6,776 nucleotides of DNA from Elusimicrobiota bacterium (GTDB lineage: Bacteria > Elusimicrobiota > Elusimicrobia > UBA1565 > UBA9628): the NCBI GenBank assembly GCA_028865585.1, contig JAGWJU010000067.1, positions 1 through 6,776 on the forward strand, written 5' to 3'. The translations under genes were made by a program, and so were the position numbers. Below are positions 1-5,432 of this stretch, piece by piece; within the stretch, counting starts at the first letter, position 1, and each line of letters begins with the position of its first letter. A model generated the notes under the pieces. That model was not told the origin of the DNA. It did not search any database and saw only the letters and a program-made list of their open reading frames with translations.

Positions 1-251
1 CGCTTTTTGTTCCCGAAGTCGGGGTAATTGTCGAAGAGGAGTTCCAAGTCGCCCGAAGGGGAAAAGCGGGCGACCAGGTTGTTGCTGGGGTTATAAAGCG
101 GGTAGGGCTGAGAGGTTTTGCCGCCGGGCAGGACCCAGGACTTGGTGCGCTCGTCGAAGGAGAAGCTTTTCCCGCGCCACTGCGCGCGTCCGGGGCGGGC
201 AAGCAAAGCCAGCGCCGCCAGGCCGGCGGCCGCACCAAGTGTTTTTTTCAT
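1..251 (-). CDS. Secreted protein of unknown function, N-terminal part (cut by window edge)
   Basis: The ATG is at 251-249 and the frame stays open to base 1, giving about 83 visible residues; the C-terminus lies outside the window. The N-terminus (MKKTLGAAAGLAALALL) has two lysines followed by a hydrophobic Ala/Leu stretch and then PGRAQ, a Sec signal peptide with likely cleavage after the Ala at residue 23. The mature start is rich in aromatic, Gly and Asn residues (for example PLYNPSNNLVARF and ELLFDNYPDFG), which looks like beta-strand structure, but I recognise no named domain. The product is inferred to be periplasmic, surface or extracellular. It is divergent from the membrane protein at 355. 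The frame is missed by simple ORF calling only because it runs off the edge. Presence of the gene is well supported; function is unknown. Confidence 0.8.
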   Translation of the reverse strand, partial: MKKTLGAAAGLAALALLARPGRAQWRGKSFSFDERTKSWVLPGGKTSQPYPLYNPSNNLVARFSPSGDLELLFDNYPDFGNKK

Positions 252-263
252 TCGGGCATTCCT

Positions 264-292
264 ATGATAGGCCGGAGCCGCCGTTCGGGCAA
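264..292 (-). promoter_or_regulatory. Predicted sigma-70-type promoter for the secreted protein at 1-251
   Basis: Read on the minus strand, a -35-like TTGCCC (292-287, 4 of 6 to TTGACA) is followed after exactly 17 nt by TATCAT (269-264, 5 of 6 to TATAAT). Transcription would start near 257, leaving a leader of only about 0-6 nt before the ATG at 251. The SD-like AGGAA at 263-259 would then lie in the -10/+1 gap and mostly not be transcribed. The prediction rests on consensus match and spacing only. Confidence 0.5.
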
Positions 293-300
293 GAAGCGAT

Positions 301-322
301 GGACCCAGGCGGGCCTGGGACC
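301..322. promoter_or_regulatory. 22-bp near-perfect palindrome between divergent promoters, candidate operator
   Basis: The left arm GGACCCAGGC (301-310) and right arm GCCTGGGACC (313-322) are inverted copies that match at 9 of 10 positions, with a 2-nt centre. The site sits between the -35 of the minus promoter (287-292) and the -10 of the plus promoter (343-348), and overlaps where the plus promoter's -35 should be. That placement suits a dimeric regulator controlling one or both genes. No regulator gene is present in the window. GC-rich DNA produces short palindromes by chance, but ten-base arms with one mismatch are less expected. Confidence 0.4.
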
Positions 323-339
323 AAAGGCCGCGGGCGGGT

Positions 340-348
340 TGATATAAT
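340..348 (+). promoter_or_regulatory. Extended -10 promoter element (TGATATAAT) for the membrane protein gene
   Basis: TGaTATAAT at 340-348 is an exact extended -10 (TGn followed by TATAAT). There is no recognisable -35 at 17 nt spacing, which extended -10 promoters tolerate. Only 6 nt separate the element from the ATG at 355, so transcription is expected to begin at or next to the start codon, giving a leaderless mRNA. Confidence 0.6.
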
Positions 349-354
349 GGAGGC

Positions 355-1959
355 ATGCCAGGGCACGCGCGCGGGGCGAAGCTCCCCGCCTTCACGGTTC
401 CCCGGCCGGCGTTCTTTTTTCAAGCCGCGGCGCTTTTGGCCCTTCTGGTTTTCTACGGCATGTTCCTGTGCCGGAAAATAGACTTCGCGACCGCGGACCT
501 GGGCCGGCACCTCATGAACGGCTCCATCATCCTCAAGTCCTGGACCGTGCCCGAGACCAACCTCTACTCCTACACCTACCCCGCCTTTCACGCCATCGAC
601 CACCACTGGGGCACGGGCGTGATTTTTTTCCTGATTCAGCGCGCGTTCGGCTTCAAGGGCCTCTCCGTGTTCGCCATCGTGATGGGGCTTTTGACCTTCC
701 TGGCGCTCTTCGATTTGGCGCGCCGCGTCTCCTCCTTCGAGGCCGCGGCCTTCTGCGCCGCGGTGCTCATCCCCTGCCTGGGCGATCGGGCCGAAATCCG
801 CCCGGAGATGTTCAGCTACCTTTTTGGAGCGATCTTCTTGTGGGTCTTGTGGCGCTACCGCGACAACGCCGTGTCCGAGCGCCCGCTCTACGCCCTGCCG
901 TTTTTGGAGATTCTCTGGGTGAATCTCCACATCTACTTCTTCCTGGGGCCATGGATTTGCGGCGCCTTCCTTATAGACGCCGGCTGGGATTACGTGCGCG
1001 ACCGGCGCTCGGCCAGGCGCTTGAAGGCCATGGCGCTGCTGCTGTCGGCGCTCGCCGCGGCGACGCTGTTTAATCCCATGGGATTTCAAGGCGCGGTCTA
1101 CCCGGCCTTCATCTTTAATAATTTCGGCTACCGCCTGCTGAAGAATCAGTCGGTCTGGTTCATCGCGCGGATTTTCAAGTATCCGCCCACGCCCTATTTC
1201 GAGGCGGCCTTCGCGCTCTTGGCGGCCTCGTGGCTGGCCGTGTGGTACTTTCTGCGCCGGCGCTTCTCCCCGGCGCAGCTGCTCTTGAGCGTTTTTTTCA
1301 GCGCGGCGGCGTGGTTCGCGGTGTGCAATTTCACCATGTTCGCTTATTTCGCCCTGCCGCTGGCCGCGGCCAACTGGGGCGCGGTCATGAAGGTGACGCG
1401 GACGCCGGCGTGGCTCAAATCCTGGCTCCTGCCCGCGGGCGCCCTCATTGCCGTCGCCATGATGCGCCTGGACCCCGCCTACTTCGTTCAGCGCTGGCGC
1501 GGAAACTTCGGCCTGGGCCTGGCGCCGGGCGTGGAGGATTCGGCGAACTTTTTCCTTAAAAACGGCCTTGCGGGCCCCGTCATGAACAACTACGACAACG
1601 GGGGCTACCTCATCTACAACCTCTACCCGCAGGAGCGCGTCTTCGTGGACAACCGGCCCGAAGCCTACCCCGCTTCGTTTTTCCGCGACGTCTACGTGCC
1701 CATGCAGCAAAGCGACGCCAAGTGGCGGCAGATGGAGAAGCGCTACGGCTTCAACGCCATCTTCTTCGACTGGCACGACCTGACGCCCTGGGGACAGTCC
1801 TTCATCATCCGCCGCGTGCGCGACCCGCAGTGGGCGGCGGTCTACGCGGACCGCTACGACGTCATCCTGCTCAAGCGCAACGCGCGGAACGCCGCCTTGA
1901 TCGCGCGCTACGAGCTGCCGCAGGACGCCTTCGGCGTTTCCCACCCCGCCGGGCGCTAA
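355..1959 (+). CDS. Polytopic membrane protein, GT-C glycosyltransferase-like family
   Basis: The product is a 534-residue integral membrane protein with roughly 9-11 hydrophobic segments between residues 19 and 370 (for example about 19-38, 87-120, 152-168, 180-208, 224-240, 283-300, 306-340, 356-370). A soluble C-terminal domain of about 160 residues follows. Signatures of the large, mostly uncharacterised GT-C-like group are visible. These are an acidic residue in the first loop (TADLGRHL, Asp48), PETNLYSYTYP then DHHWGTG (67-87), LWVNLH with His192, and LFNPMG (238-243). The C-terminal part has NYDNGGYLIYNLYP followed by VFVDNRPEAYP. GT-C enzymes move sugars from polyprenyl-phosphate carriers on the outer face of the inner membrane; that reaction is inferred here, not shown. 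The frame opens only at 343, so ATG 355 is the first possible ATG; ATG 460 (residue 36) would lose the first helix. It has no glycan-gene neighbours and ends 18 nt from the convergent aminotransferase. The gene is certain; the enzymatic role is tentative. Confidence 0.85.
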   Translation: MPGHARGAKLPAFTVPRPAFFFQAAALLALLVFYGMFLCRKIDFATADLGRHLMNGSIILKSWTVPETNLYSYTYPAFHAIDHHWGTGVIFFLIQRAFGFKGLSVFAIVMGLLTFLALFDLARRVSSFEAAAFCAAVLIPCLGDRAEIRPEMFSYLFGAIFLWVLWRYRDNAVSERPLYALPFLEILWVNLHIYFFLGPWICGAFLIDAGWDYVRDRRSARRLKAMALLLSALAAATLFNPMGFQGAVYPAFIFNNFGYRLLKNQSVWFIARIFKYPPTPYFEAAFALLAASWLAVWYFLRRRFSPAQLLLSVFFSAAAWFAVCNFTMFAYFALPLAAANWGAVMKVTRTPAWLKSWLLPAGALIAVAMMRLDPAYFVQRWRGNFGLGLAPGVEDSANFFLKNGLAGPVMNNYDNGGYLIYNLYPQERVFVDNRPEAYPASFFRDVYVPMQQSDAKWRQMEKRYGFNAIFFDWHDLTPWGQSFIIRRVRDPQWAAVYADRYDVILLKRNARNAALIARYELPQDAFGVSHPAGR

Positions 1960-1970
1960 ACGAGCTTCGG

Positions 1971-1988
1971 CCGCGTCCTAATACGCGG
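1971..1988. other. Small hairpin between convergent gene ends
   Basis: CCGCGT (1971-1976) and ACGCGG (1983-1988) form a perfect 6-bp inverted repeat around a 6-nt loop that contains the aminotransferase stop codon. It lies at the junction of the convergent genes ending at 1959 and 1978. Neither strand has a T-run after the stem, so it is not a classical intrinsic terminator. It could slow polymerase or stabilise 3' ends, or be chance. Confidence 0.25.
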
Positions 1989-3249
1989 GCTTGAGGCGGG
2001 ACAGCCCGTCTTCAAAGCGCTTCTTGAAGCCGGGCGACAAGACGTCCGCGCAGGCGGCGTAGCGGATGAAGGGCTCGTCCGCCGAGCTTCCAGGTGCGGC
2101 GTCAAAGTGCACGCCCACGATGCCGGCCTGCGCGATGGCGAGCGCGTTGAAGGCGCGGGCGGGGGCAAATCCGTGGCGCCGCGCGTAGGCCGCCACGTCC
2201 TCTCCAAAGGCGCGCTTGGGAATTTTCCAGAGGGTGAAGAATCCCGCGTCGGCGCGGCAGGCGGGCTTTAAGCCCGCGGCCGTAAAGCGTTTGACCAGGT
2301 AGTCCACGCGAGCCCTGTAGAGGCGGCGCAGACCCTCAAGCGTCTTTTTGGCGCGGCGGCGATTCGAGAAGAATTCCCCGTAGGCGGCCATGACCGAGGG
2401 CACGGGCCCCGAGTCCGTATTCCCCTTGATGACCAGAAAGTCCTCCACGAAATCCCTGGAGCCGACCAAAGCGCCCAGGCGCGCGCCCGGGTCGCTGAAG
2501 GATTTGCTGACGGAGTAAAGCTCCAGCCACTCCAAAGCGGGATATTTCGCCGCGGCGCGGGCCAAGGAGACGTGGCCGGGCCCGGAGAGGCCGACGTAGG
2601 CCGCGTCGTTGACCAGGCGGATGCGGCGCTTTAAGCAGTAGCGGATGAGCTCGTCCCACTCGGCGTGGGAGGCCGCGACCGAGGCGGGGTTGCCGGGGCG
2701 GATGAGGAAAATCAAGTCCGGCGCGCGGCCGCCGGATTTTTTAAGCGCGGCTTTGAGGCGCGAAAGCTTGGGCTTCATGCCGTCTTCGGACAAAAGCGGC
2801 CAGACCACGCGCCGGGCGCCCAGGTAGCCGCCCCAGGCTCCGGCGACGTCGTAGGCCGGCAGGCACGAGGCGAAGCGGAAGGCGCGGCCTTTTTTGCGCG
2901 CGGCGGCCAGGCCGCAGGCCAAGGGAATCATCGCGGTCGCGGTCTTGATGCCCGCGATGGGAAGCGCCGCGAGGCGCGGGTGGTCCTGCACGCGCAGGCC
3001 CGAGTGCAGCTCCACCATGGCCTTGGCGAAGCCGCGCAGGTTTTTGGCCTCGGCGTAGGTGTGGTAGTCATAGCCCGGGTCCTTAGCGAAGCGCGCCTGC
3101 AGGCGGCGGATGTCCGCGGGCGGCACGCCGTCGGGGTTGCCCAGGGACAAGTTCAAGGGCTCTTGCCCCGTCTCTTGGCGGTAGCCGTCTACGAGCGCGT
3201 AGATGGACTGGAACAGGTTGACGCCCTGGGCGGGGATGCGGCGGCTCAT
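1978..3249 (-). CDS. Class I/II (fold type I) PLP-dependent aminotransferase
   Basis: The product is 423 residues, the usual length for class I/II aminotransferases, and is cytoplasmic. Visible landmarks in order are LSLGNPD (35-40, N-terminal substrate-side loop) and SCLPAYD (128-134). RPGNP follows with Asn187-Pro188, in place of the usual PxNPTG. NDAAYVGL contains Asp215, which contacts the PLP ring nitrogen, and Tyr218. YSVSKSFSDPGARLGA contains Lys249, the Schiff-base lysine, and Arg257, the phosphate-binding arginine. FIRYA contains Arg396, expected to bind the substrate carboxylate. IKGNTDSGP (274-282) resembles the KxNxDSG stretch of LL-diaminopimelate and aspartate-type aminotransferases. 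It should transfer an amino group between an amino acid and a 2-oxo acid. The substrate cannot be assigned, and no biosynthetic neighbours help. ATG 3249 has no Shine-Dalgarno but has a -10-like TATCAT just upstream. The fold and catalytic class are secure. Confidence 0.9.
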   Translation of the reverse strand: MSRRIPAQGVNLFQSIYALVDGYRQETGQEPLNLSLGNPDGVPPADIRRLQARFAKDPGYDYHTYAEAKNLRGFAKAMVELHSGLRVQDHPRLAALPIAGIKTATAMIPLACGLAAARKKGRAFRFASCLPAYDVAGAWGGYLGARRVVWPLLSEDGMKPKLSRLKAALKKSGGRAPDLIFLIRPGNPASVAASHAEWDELIRYCLKRRIRLVNDAAYVGLSGPGHVSLARAAAKYPALEWLELYSVSKSFSDPGARLGALVGSRDFVEDFLVIKGNTDSGPVPSVMAAYGEFFSNRRRAKKTLEGLRRLYRARVDYLVKRFTAAGLKPACRADAGFFTLWKIPKRAFGEDVAAYARRHGFAPARAFNALAIAQAGIVGVHFDAAPGSSADEPFIRYAACADVLSPGFKKRFEDGLSRLKPAY

Positions 3250-3258
3250 GTCGCAGTG

Positions 3259-3287
3259 ATGATAGCCAACTCCGGCCCGGCCGGAAA
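3259..3287 (-). promoter_or_regulatory. Possible promoter for the aminotransferase
   Basis: On the minus strand TATCAT (3264-3259, 5 of 6 to consensus) lies 9 nt before the ATG at 3249. At 17 nt spacing the -35 position holds TTTCCG (3287-3282), a poor match. A start site about 7 nt past the -10 would leave a leader of 2-3 nt, which agrees with the lack of any SD. The identical hexamer TATCAT precedes the gene at 1-251. The -10 is moderately convincing, the -35 weak. Confidence 0.4.
3271..3285. repeat. 15-bp perfect palindrome in divergent intergenic region
   Basis: TCCGGCC (3271-3277) and GGCCGGA (3279-3285) are perfect inverted arms around a single C. The site lies in the -35/-10 spacer and -35 of the aminotransferase's putative promoter and about 10 nt from the -35-like element of the opposite gene. 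It could be an operator. Its all G/C-rich content makes chance a real alternative. It shares no obvious sequence with the palindrome at 301-322. Confidence 0.3.
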
Positions 3288-3293
3288 AGCCCC

Positions 3294-3322
3294 TTGCGCG
3301 GATCCCGGGGGCCTGTTAAGCT
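3294..3322 (+). promoter_or_regulatory. Possible promoter for the secreted GX2H protein
   Basis: TTGCGC (3294-3299) is followed after 17 nt by TAAGCT (3317-3322), which lies 7 nt before the GTG at 3330. Each hexamer matches consensus at only 3 of 6 positions, but the conserved outer bases of the -10 (TA....T) and the ideal spacing are present. The layout, with a -10 directly before the start codon, repeats that of the other lead genes here. Confidence 0.35.
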
Positions 3323-3329
3323 TAGGGAC

Positions 3330-4568
3330 GTGAAAACCTGGATGGCCGCGCTGGCGGCCGCGCTTCTGGCCGCCGCGCCCGTCTGCGCGCAAAACGCGGG
3401 CGATTCCGGCTTCATCCAGGGGCTTTCCGCCGTCAGCGTCTCGCCGGGCTTCGTCTTGGCGGCCAAGAAAATACGCGTCAACGCGCTCGCGGGGGAATAC
3501 GCCCGGGACATCGCGGCGCTTTTGGGCTGGTACGGCCAAGCCGACGCGCGGCCGGGCCTCGACCCCGCGGCCATGTCCGCCGTCGTGGTCAAGGGCCTTA
3601 AATCCGGCGCCTACGACGGCGTCATCTTCGGAGAGTCGCACGGCAACGCGCGGGAGCAGGCCGCGGCGCGGCTCATCATCGGGAACATTCTCGCGAGCGG
3701 CGTCAAGGTGGGCGCATTCCTGTCCGAGGCGACGCAGGTCCAGGGCGGCAAGCCCGTGGGGCTTTTCGCGCCGACCCAGTTCGCCAAGGCGGGCGTGCCT
3801 ACGGGGCTCTTCGTCAACCAGTTCAATCCGGAGCCCGACGTCGCGCGGGGTTTGAAGATGGCGGGCCCGGGCCTCCTCGTCACTTACACGGGCTCGGCCC
3901 ACACCTCGCGCAAGATGCGGGACTTCGTCTACAAGACGCTCAAGGAGTCGGACCTGCACTGGGAGAAGTATTTCCCCGGCCGGCCGACCGTGGAGGAGTC
4001 GTTCTTGCGCCACGGCAAGCGGCCCATCATCGTCGCCATGCTGGAGGAGTCCACGGTGCTCGACTGGATCGAATACCTCGAGCTCCGGGATGCGACCAAG
4101 GACAAAAGCCTCGAGCAGTTCCGGGAAAATTTGATCGCGCTTGACCGCGCGTGGAAGAGGCAGACCGGGCGCTTCGCGCCGCGTCAGACCATCGGCTTTA
4201 TCCAGGCGCCCGGGCAGCCCAATTTGTACCTGGGCATCGCGCCGACGGACCGGCGGCCACTGGAGTTGGAAGCTTTGGAGAAGGCCGCTTCGGAATCGGC
4301 GTTTGACCGCTGGCTGGGCGCCGGCAAGGTCGCCAGCGCCGAGTCCGAGGCGCAGAGTTCGTGCTCGGCTCTTGGGGCTTGCAACACGCAGTATCAAGTC
4401 TACGTCTACAGCGGCCCGGAGGAGAGTCTGCCCGCCTGCGCCTACGGCCCGGTCAAGGCCAAGGACGGGAGCGTGACCAAGCCGTGCTTCGACAGCTCTT
4501 CGGGCGGCTTCTCGGGCCAGTACGGGGACGTCTTCGCCCGCGTCGTCCCCCAATCGAGCCTTCCTTAA
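3330..4568 (+). CDS. Secreted protein with two GX2H motifs, TIKI/TraB/ChaN/EreA superfamily-like
   Basis: From GTG 3330 the product has 412 residues. The N-terminus (VKTWMAALAAALLAAAPVCAQ) is a Sec signal peptide with probable cleavage after Ala20, so the protein acts outside the cytoplasm. IFGESHG contains GESH (101-104) and VTYTGSAHTS contains GSAH (188-191). Two GX2H motifs about 85 residues apart, the first as GExH near the start of the domain, are the hallmark of this superfamily. Its members include haem-binding ChaN, the metalloprotease TIKI, TraB/PrgY and erythromycin esterases. LSEATQ with Glu133 may supply a further conserved acid. Four cysteines near the C-terminus (345, 351, 370, 386) could form two disulfides in the mature protein. 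GTG was preferred to an upstream in-frame TTG at 3294, which would put a non-hydrophobic charged stretch before the signal peptide and overlaps a -35-like element. ATG 3342 is a weaker alternative without a basic n-region. Activity and substrate are unknown. Confidence 0.75.
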   Translation: MKTWMAALAAALLAAAPVCAQNAGDSGFIQGLSAVSVSPGFVLAAKKIRVNALAGEYARDIAALLGWYGQADARPGLDPAAMSAVVVKGLKSGAYDGVIFGESHGNAREQAAARLIIGNILASGVKVGAFLSEATQVQGGKPVGLFAPTQFAKAGVPTGLFVNQFNPEPDVARGLKMAGPGLLVTYTGSAHTSRKMRDFVYKTLKESDLHWEKYFPGRPTVEESFLRHGKRPIIVAMLEESTVLDWIEYLELRDATKDKSLEQFRENLIALDRAWKRQTGRFAPRQTIGFIQAPGQPNLYLGIAPTDRRPLELEALEKAASESAFDRWLGAGKVASAESEAQSSCSALGACNTQYQVYVYSGPEESLPACAYGPVKAKDGSVTKPCFDSSSGGFSGQYGDVFARVVPQSSLP

Positions 4569-4585
4569 AACGGCGCCGTCCGGCT

Positions 4586-5134
4586 CTAGGCGGAGAGCTC
4601 CTTCACGTACCAGCGGTCGCAGCCGAAGTGCCCGGTCTTGCCCATGGGCTTATTGAGGGGAACAAAGCCGTTTTTCTCGTAGAGCGCGCGGGCCCGGGTC
4701 ATGCGCTCCAAAGTTTCCAGGTAGCAGCGTTTGTAGCCTAACGCCCGCGCGGCCTTGAGGCACTTCTTGAGCGCGGCTTGGCCGGCGCCCAAGCCCCGGA
4801 GCTCCGGAAGAAAATACATCTTGCGCAGCTCGCACACGCCCTGCGGGCCGTTTTCCAACGGGCCGATGCCCGCGCCGCCCTTGACCGCCCCGTCGACGCT
4901 GACCACGAAATAGGCGTGGCCGGGGCGCGAGTAGGCTTGGGAGATGAAGTCGACTTCGGGGTCGTTGATGGCGAAGCCCGCGCCGCAGGCGCCGAACTCG
5001 GGCATCACCGCGCGGATGACGCGGGCCAGGACGGGGTCGTCTTCCGCGCGGACGGGCCGCAGCGCAAAGCCCGGCACCGCGCGCGGAGCGCGCAGTACTG
5101 GGCCGCATAAGGGAAGTGAGTTGCGGTCCGGCAC
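4586..5134 (-). CDS. GNAT family N-acetyltransferase
   Basis: The product is 182 residues from the GTG at 5134-5132. The GNAT fold is clear. FALRPVRAED (23-32) is strand 1 and the following helix. CELRKMYFLPELRGLGAG (101-118) covers strand 4 and the acetyl-CoA pyrophosphate loop, with the RxxGxG signature at 113-118. GYKRCYLETL (133-142) is strand 5, and ALYEKNGFVPL (150-160) carries the motif B tyrosine and the G-F turn. The end (GKTGHFGCDRWYVKEL) is typical of a common GNAT subgroup. It should transfer acetyl from acetyl-CoA to an amine of a small molecule or protein; the acceptor is unknown. The GTG follows the preceding gene's stop by 7 nt with no clear SD, suggesting coupled translation. 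A second GTG at 5077 (residue 20), close to the fold start, is an alternative start. It is the last gene of the ispH operon and is convergent with the gene ending at 4568. Confidence 0.88.
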   Translation of the reverse strand: MPDRNSLPLCGPVLRAPRAVPGFALRPVRAEDDPVLARVIRAVMPEFGACGAGFAINDPEVDFISQAYSRPGHAYFVVSVDGAVKGGAGIGPLENGPQGVCELRKMYFLPELRGLGAGQAALKKCLKAARALGYKRCYLETLERMTRARALYEKNGFVPLNKPMGKTGHFGCDRWYVKELSA

Positions 5135-5141
5135 CGCCGGA

Positions 5142-5432
5142 TTAGTTGCCGCTCGAGCGCTGGTGGCCGCCTTCGACTTCGCAGGCGCACCAGTCGGGAT
5201 GCGGCGCGCCGTCCTTCCAGCCGAACTTCTCGAGGTTGGTCTTGACCCAGCAGGGGTAGCAGAGCATGAGCCGGTTGATGGGCTTGGTCTCGCCGCAGCG
5301 GCGGCACAGGCCGTCCTTGGGCGGCTTTTTCTGGTTGAGGCGCCGCGCGTCCTTCTCGTCCTTGGGCTCCTCGACGGGCAACTCCGTCTCTTGAATCTGC
5401 TCCGTCGGGGCGTCTTGCAGTTCCGTGGTCAT
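5142..5432 (-). CDS. Small zinc-ribbon protein with acidic N-terminal tail (96 aa), unknown function
   Basis: The ATG at 5432-5430 has a strong SD (AGAGGAG, with GGAG at 5443-5440, 7 nt away). The ATG overlaps the upstream gene's TGA as ATGA, so translation is coupled. Residues 1-40 are polar, rich in Glu, Gln, Lys and Pro, and probably disordered. The core has CRRC (Cys43, Cys46) and CYPC (Cys58, Cys61), a CxxC-11-CxxC arrangement expected to bind one zinc. A second cluster, PHPDWCAC (Cys82, Cys84 with His78 and His90), could add ligands. The aromatic and hydrophobic residues between (INRLML, WVKTNLEKFGW) suggest a compact fold. I do not recognise the family; binding to RNA, DNA or a partner protein are all possible. 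The frame stays open far upstream only because of GC-biased codons. Confidence 0.8.
   Translation of the reverse strand: MTTELQDAPTEQIQETELPVEEPKDEKDARRLNQKKPPKDGLCRRCGETKPINRLMLCYPCWVKTNLEKFGWKDGAPHPDWCACEVEGGHQRSSGN

Noticed and set aside
349..353. GGAGG just before ATG 355 as a Shine-Dalgarno
   Set aside because: It ends one base before the ATG, too close to work, and lies between the -10 and the expected transcription start. No ATG, GTG or TTG occurs at proper spacing downstream of it.
262..1944. Long minus-strand open frame (560 codons) opposite the membrane protein gene
   Set aside because: It is an antisense shadow created by GC-rich third codon positions. Its translation is low-complexity (Arg, Gly, Glu, Val, His rich) with no domain, whereas the plus frame has membrane segments and family motifs.
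3294..3329. Upstream TTG start giving 12 extra residues to the secreted GX2H protein
   Set aside because: The extension is charged and would bury the signal peptide. The TTG coincides with a -35-like hexamer, and GTG 3330 gives a proper basic n-region followed by a hydrophobic core.
3381..3392. Cysteine at the signal peptide end of the GX2H protein as a lipoprotein lipobox
   Set aside because: The sequence is A-P-V-C; position -1 is Val and -2 is Pro, which do not fit the L-[AS]-[GA]-C pattern. Signal peptidase I cleavage after the next Ala is more likely.
3246..4553. Long minus-strand open frame (435 codons) opposite the secreted GX2H protein
   Set aside because: Same shadow effect; its product is Arg/Leu/Gly/Asp-biased without recognisable motifs, and it would overlap the signal-peptide-bearing gene almost completely.
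4570..4579. ACGGCGCCGT palindrome between convergent genes as an intrinsic terminator
   Set aside because: With a real loop only about 3 Watson-Crick pairs remain, and the following minus-strand T-run is only four bases. It is too weak to call.
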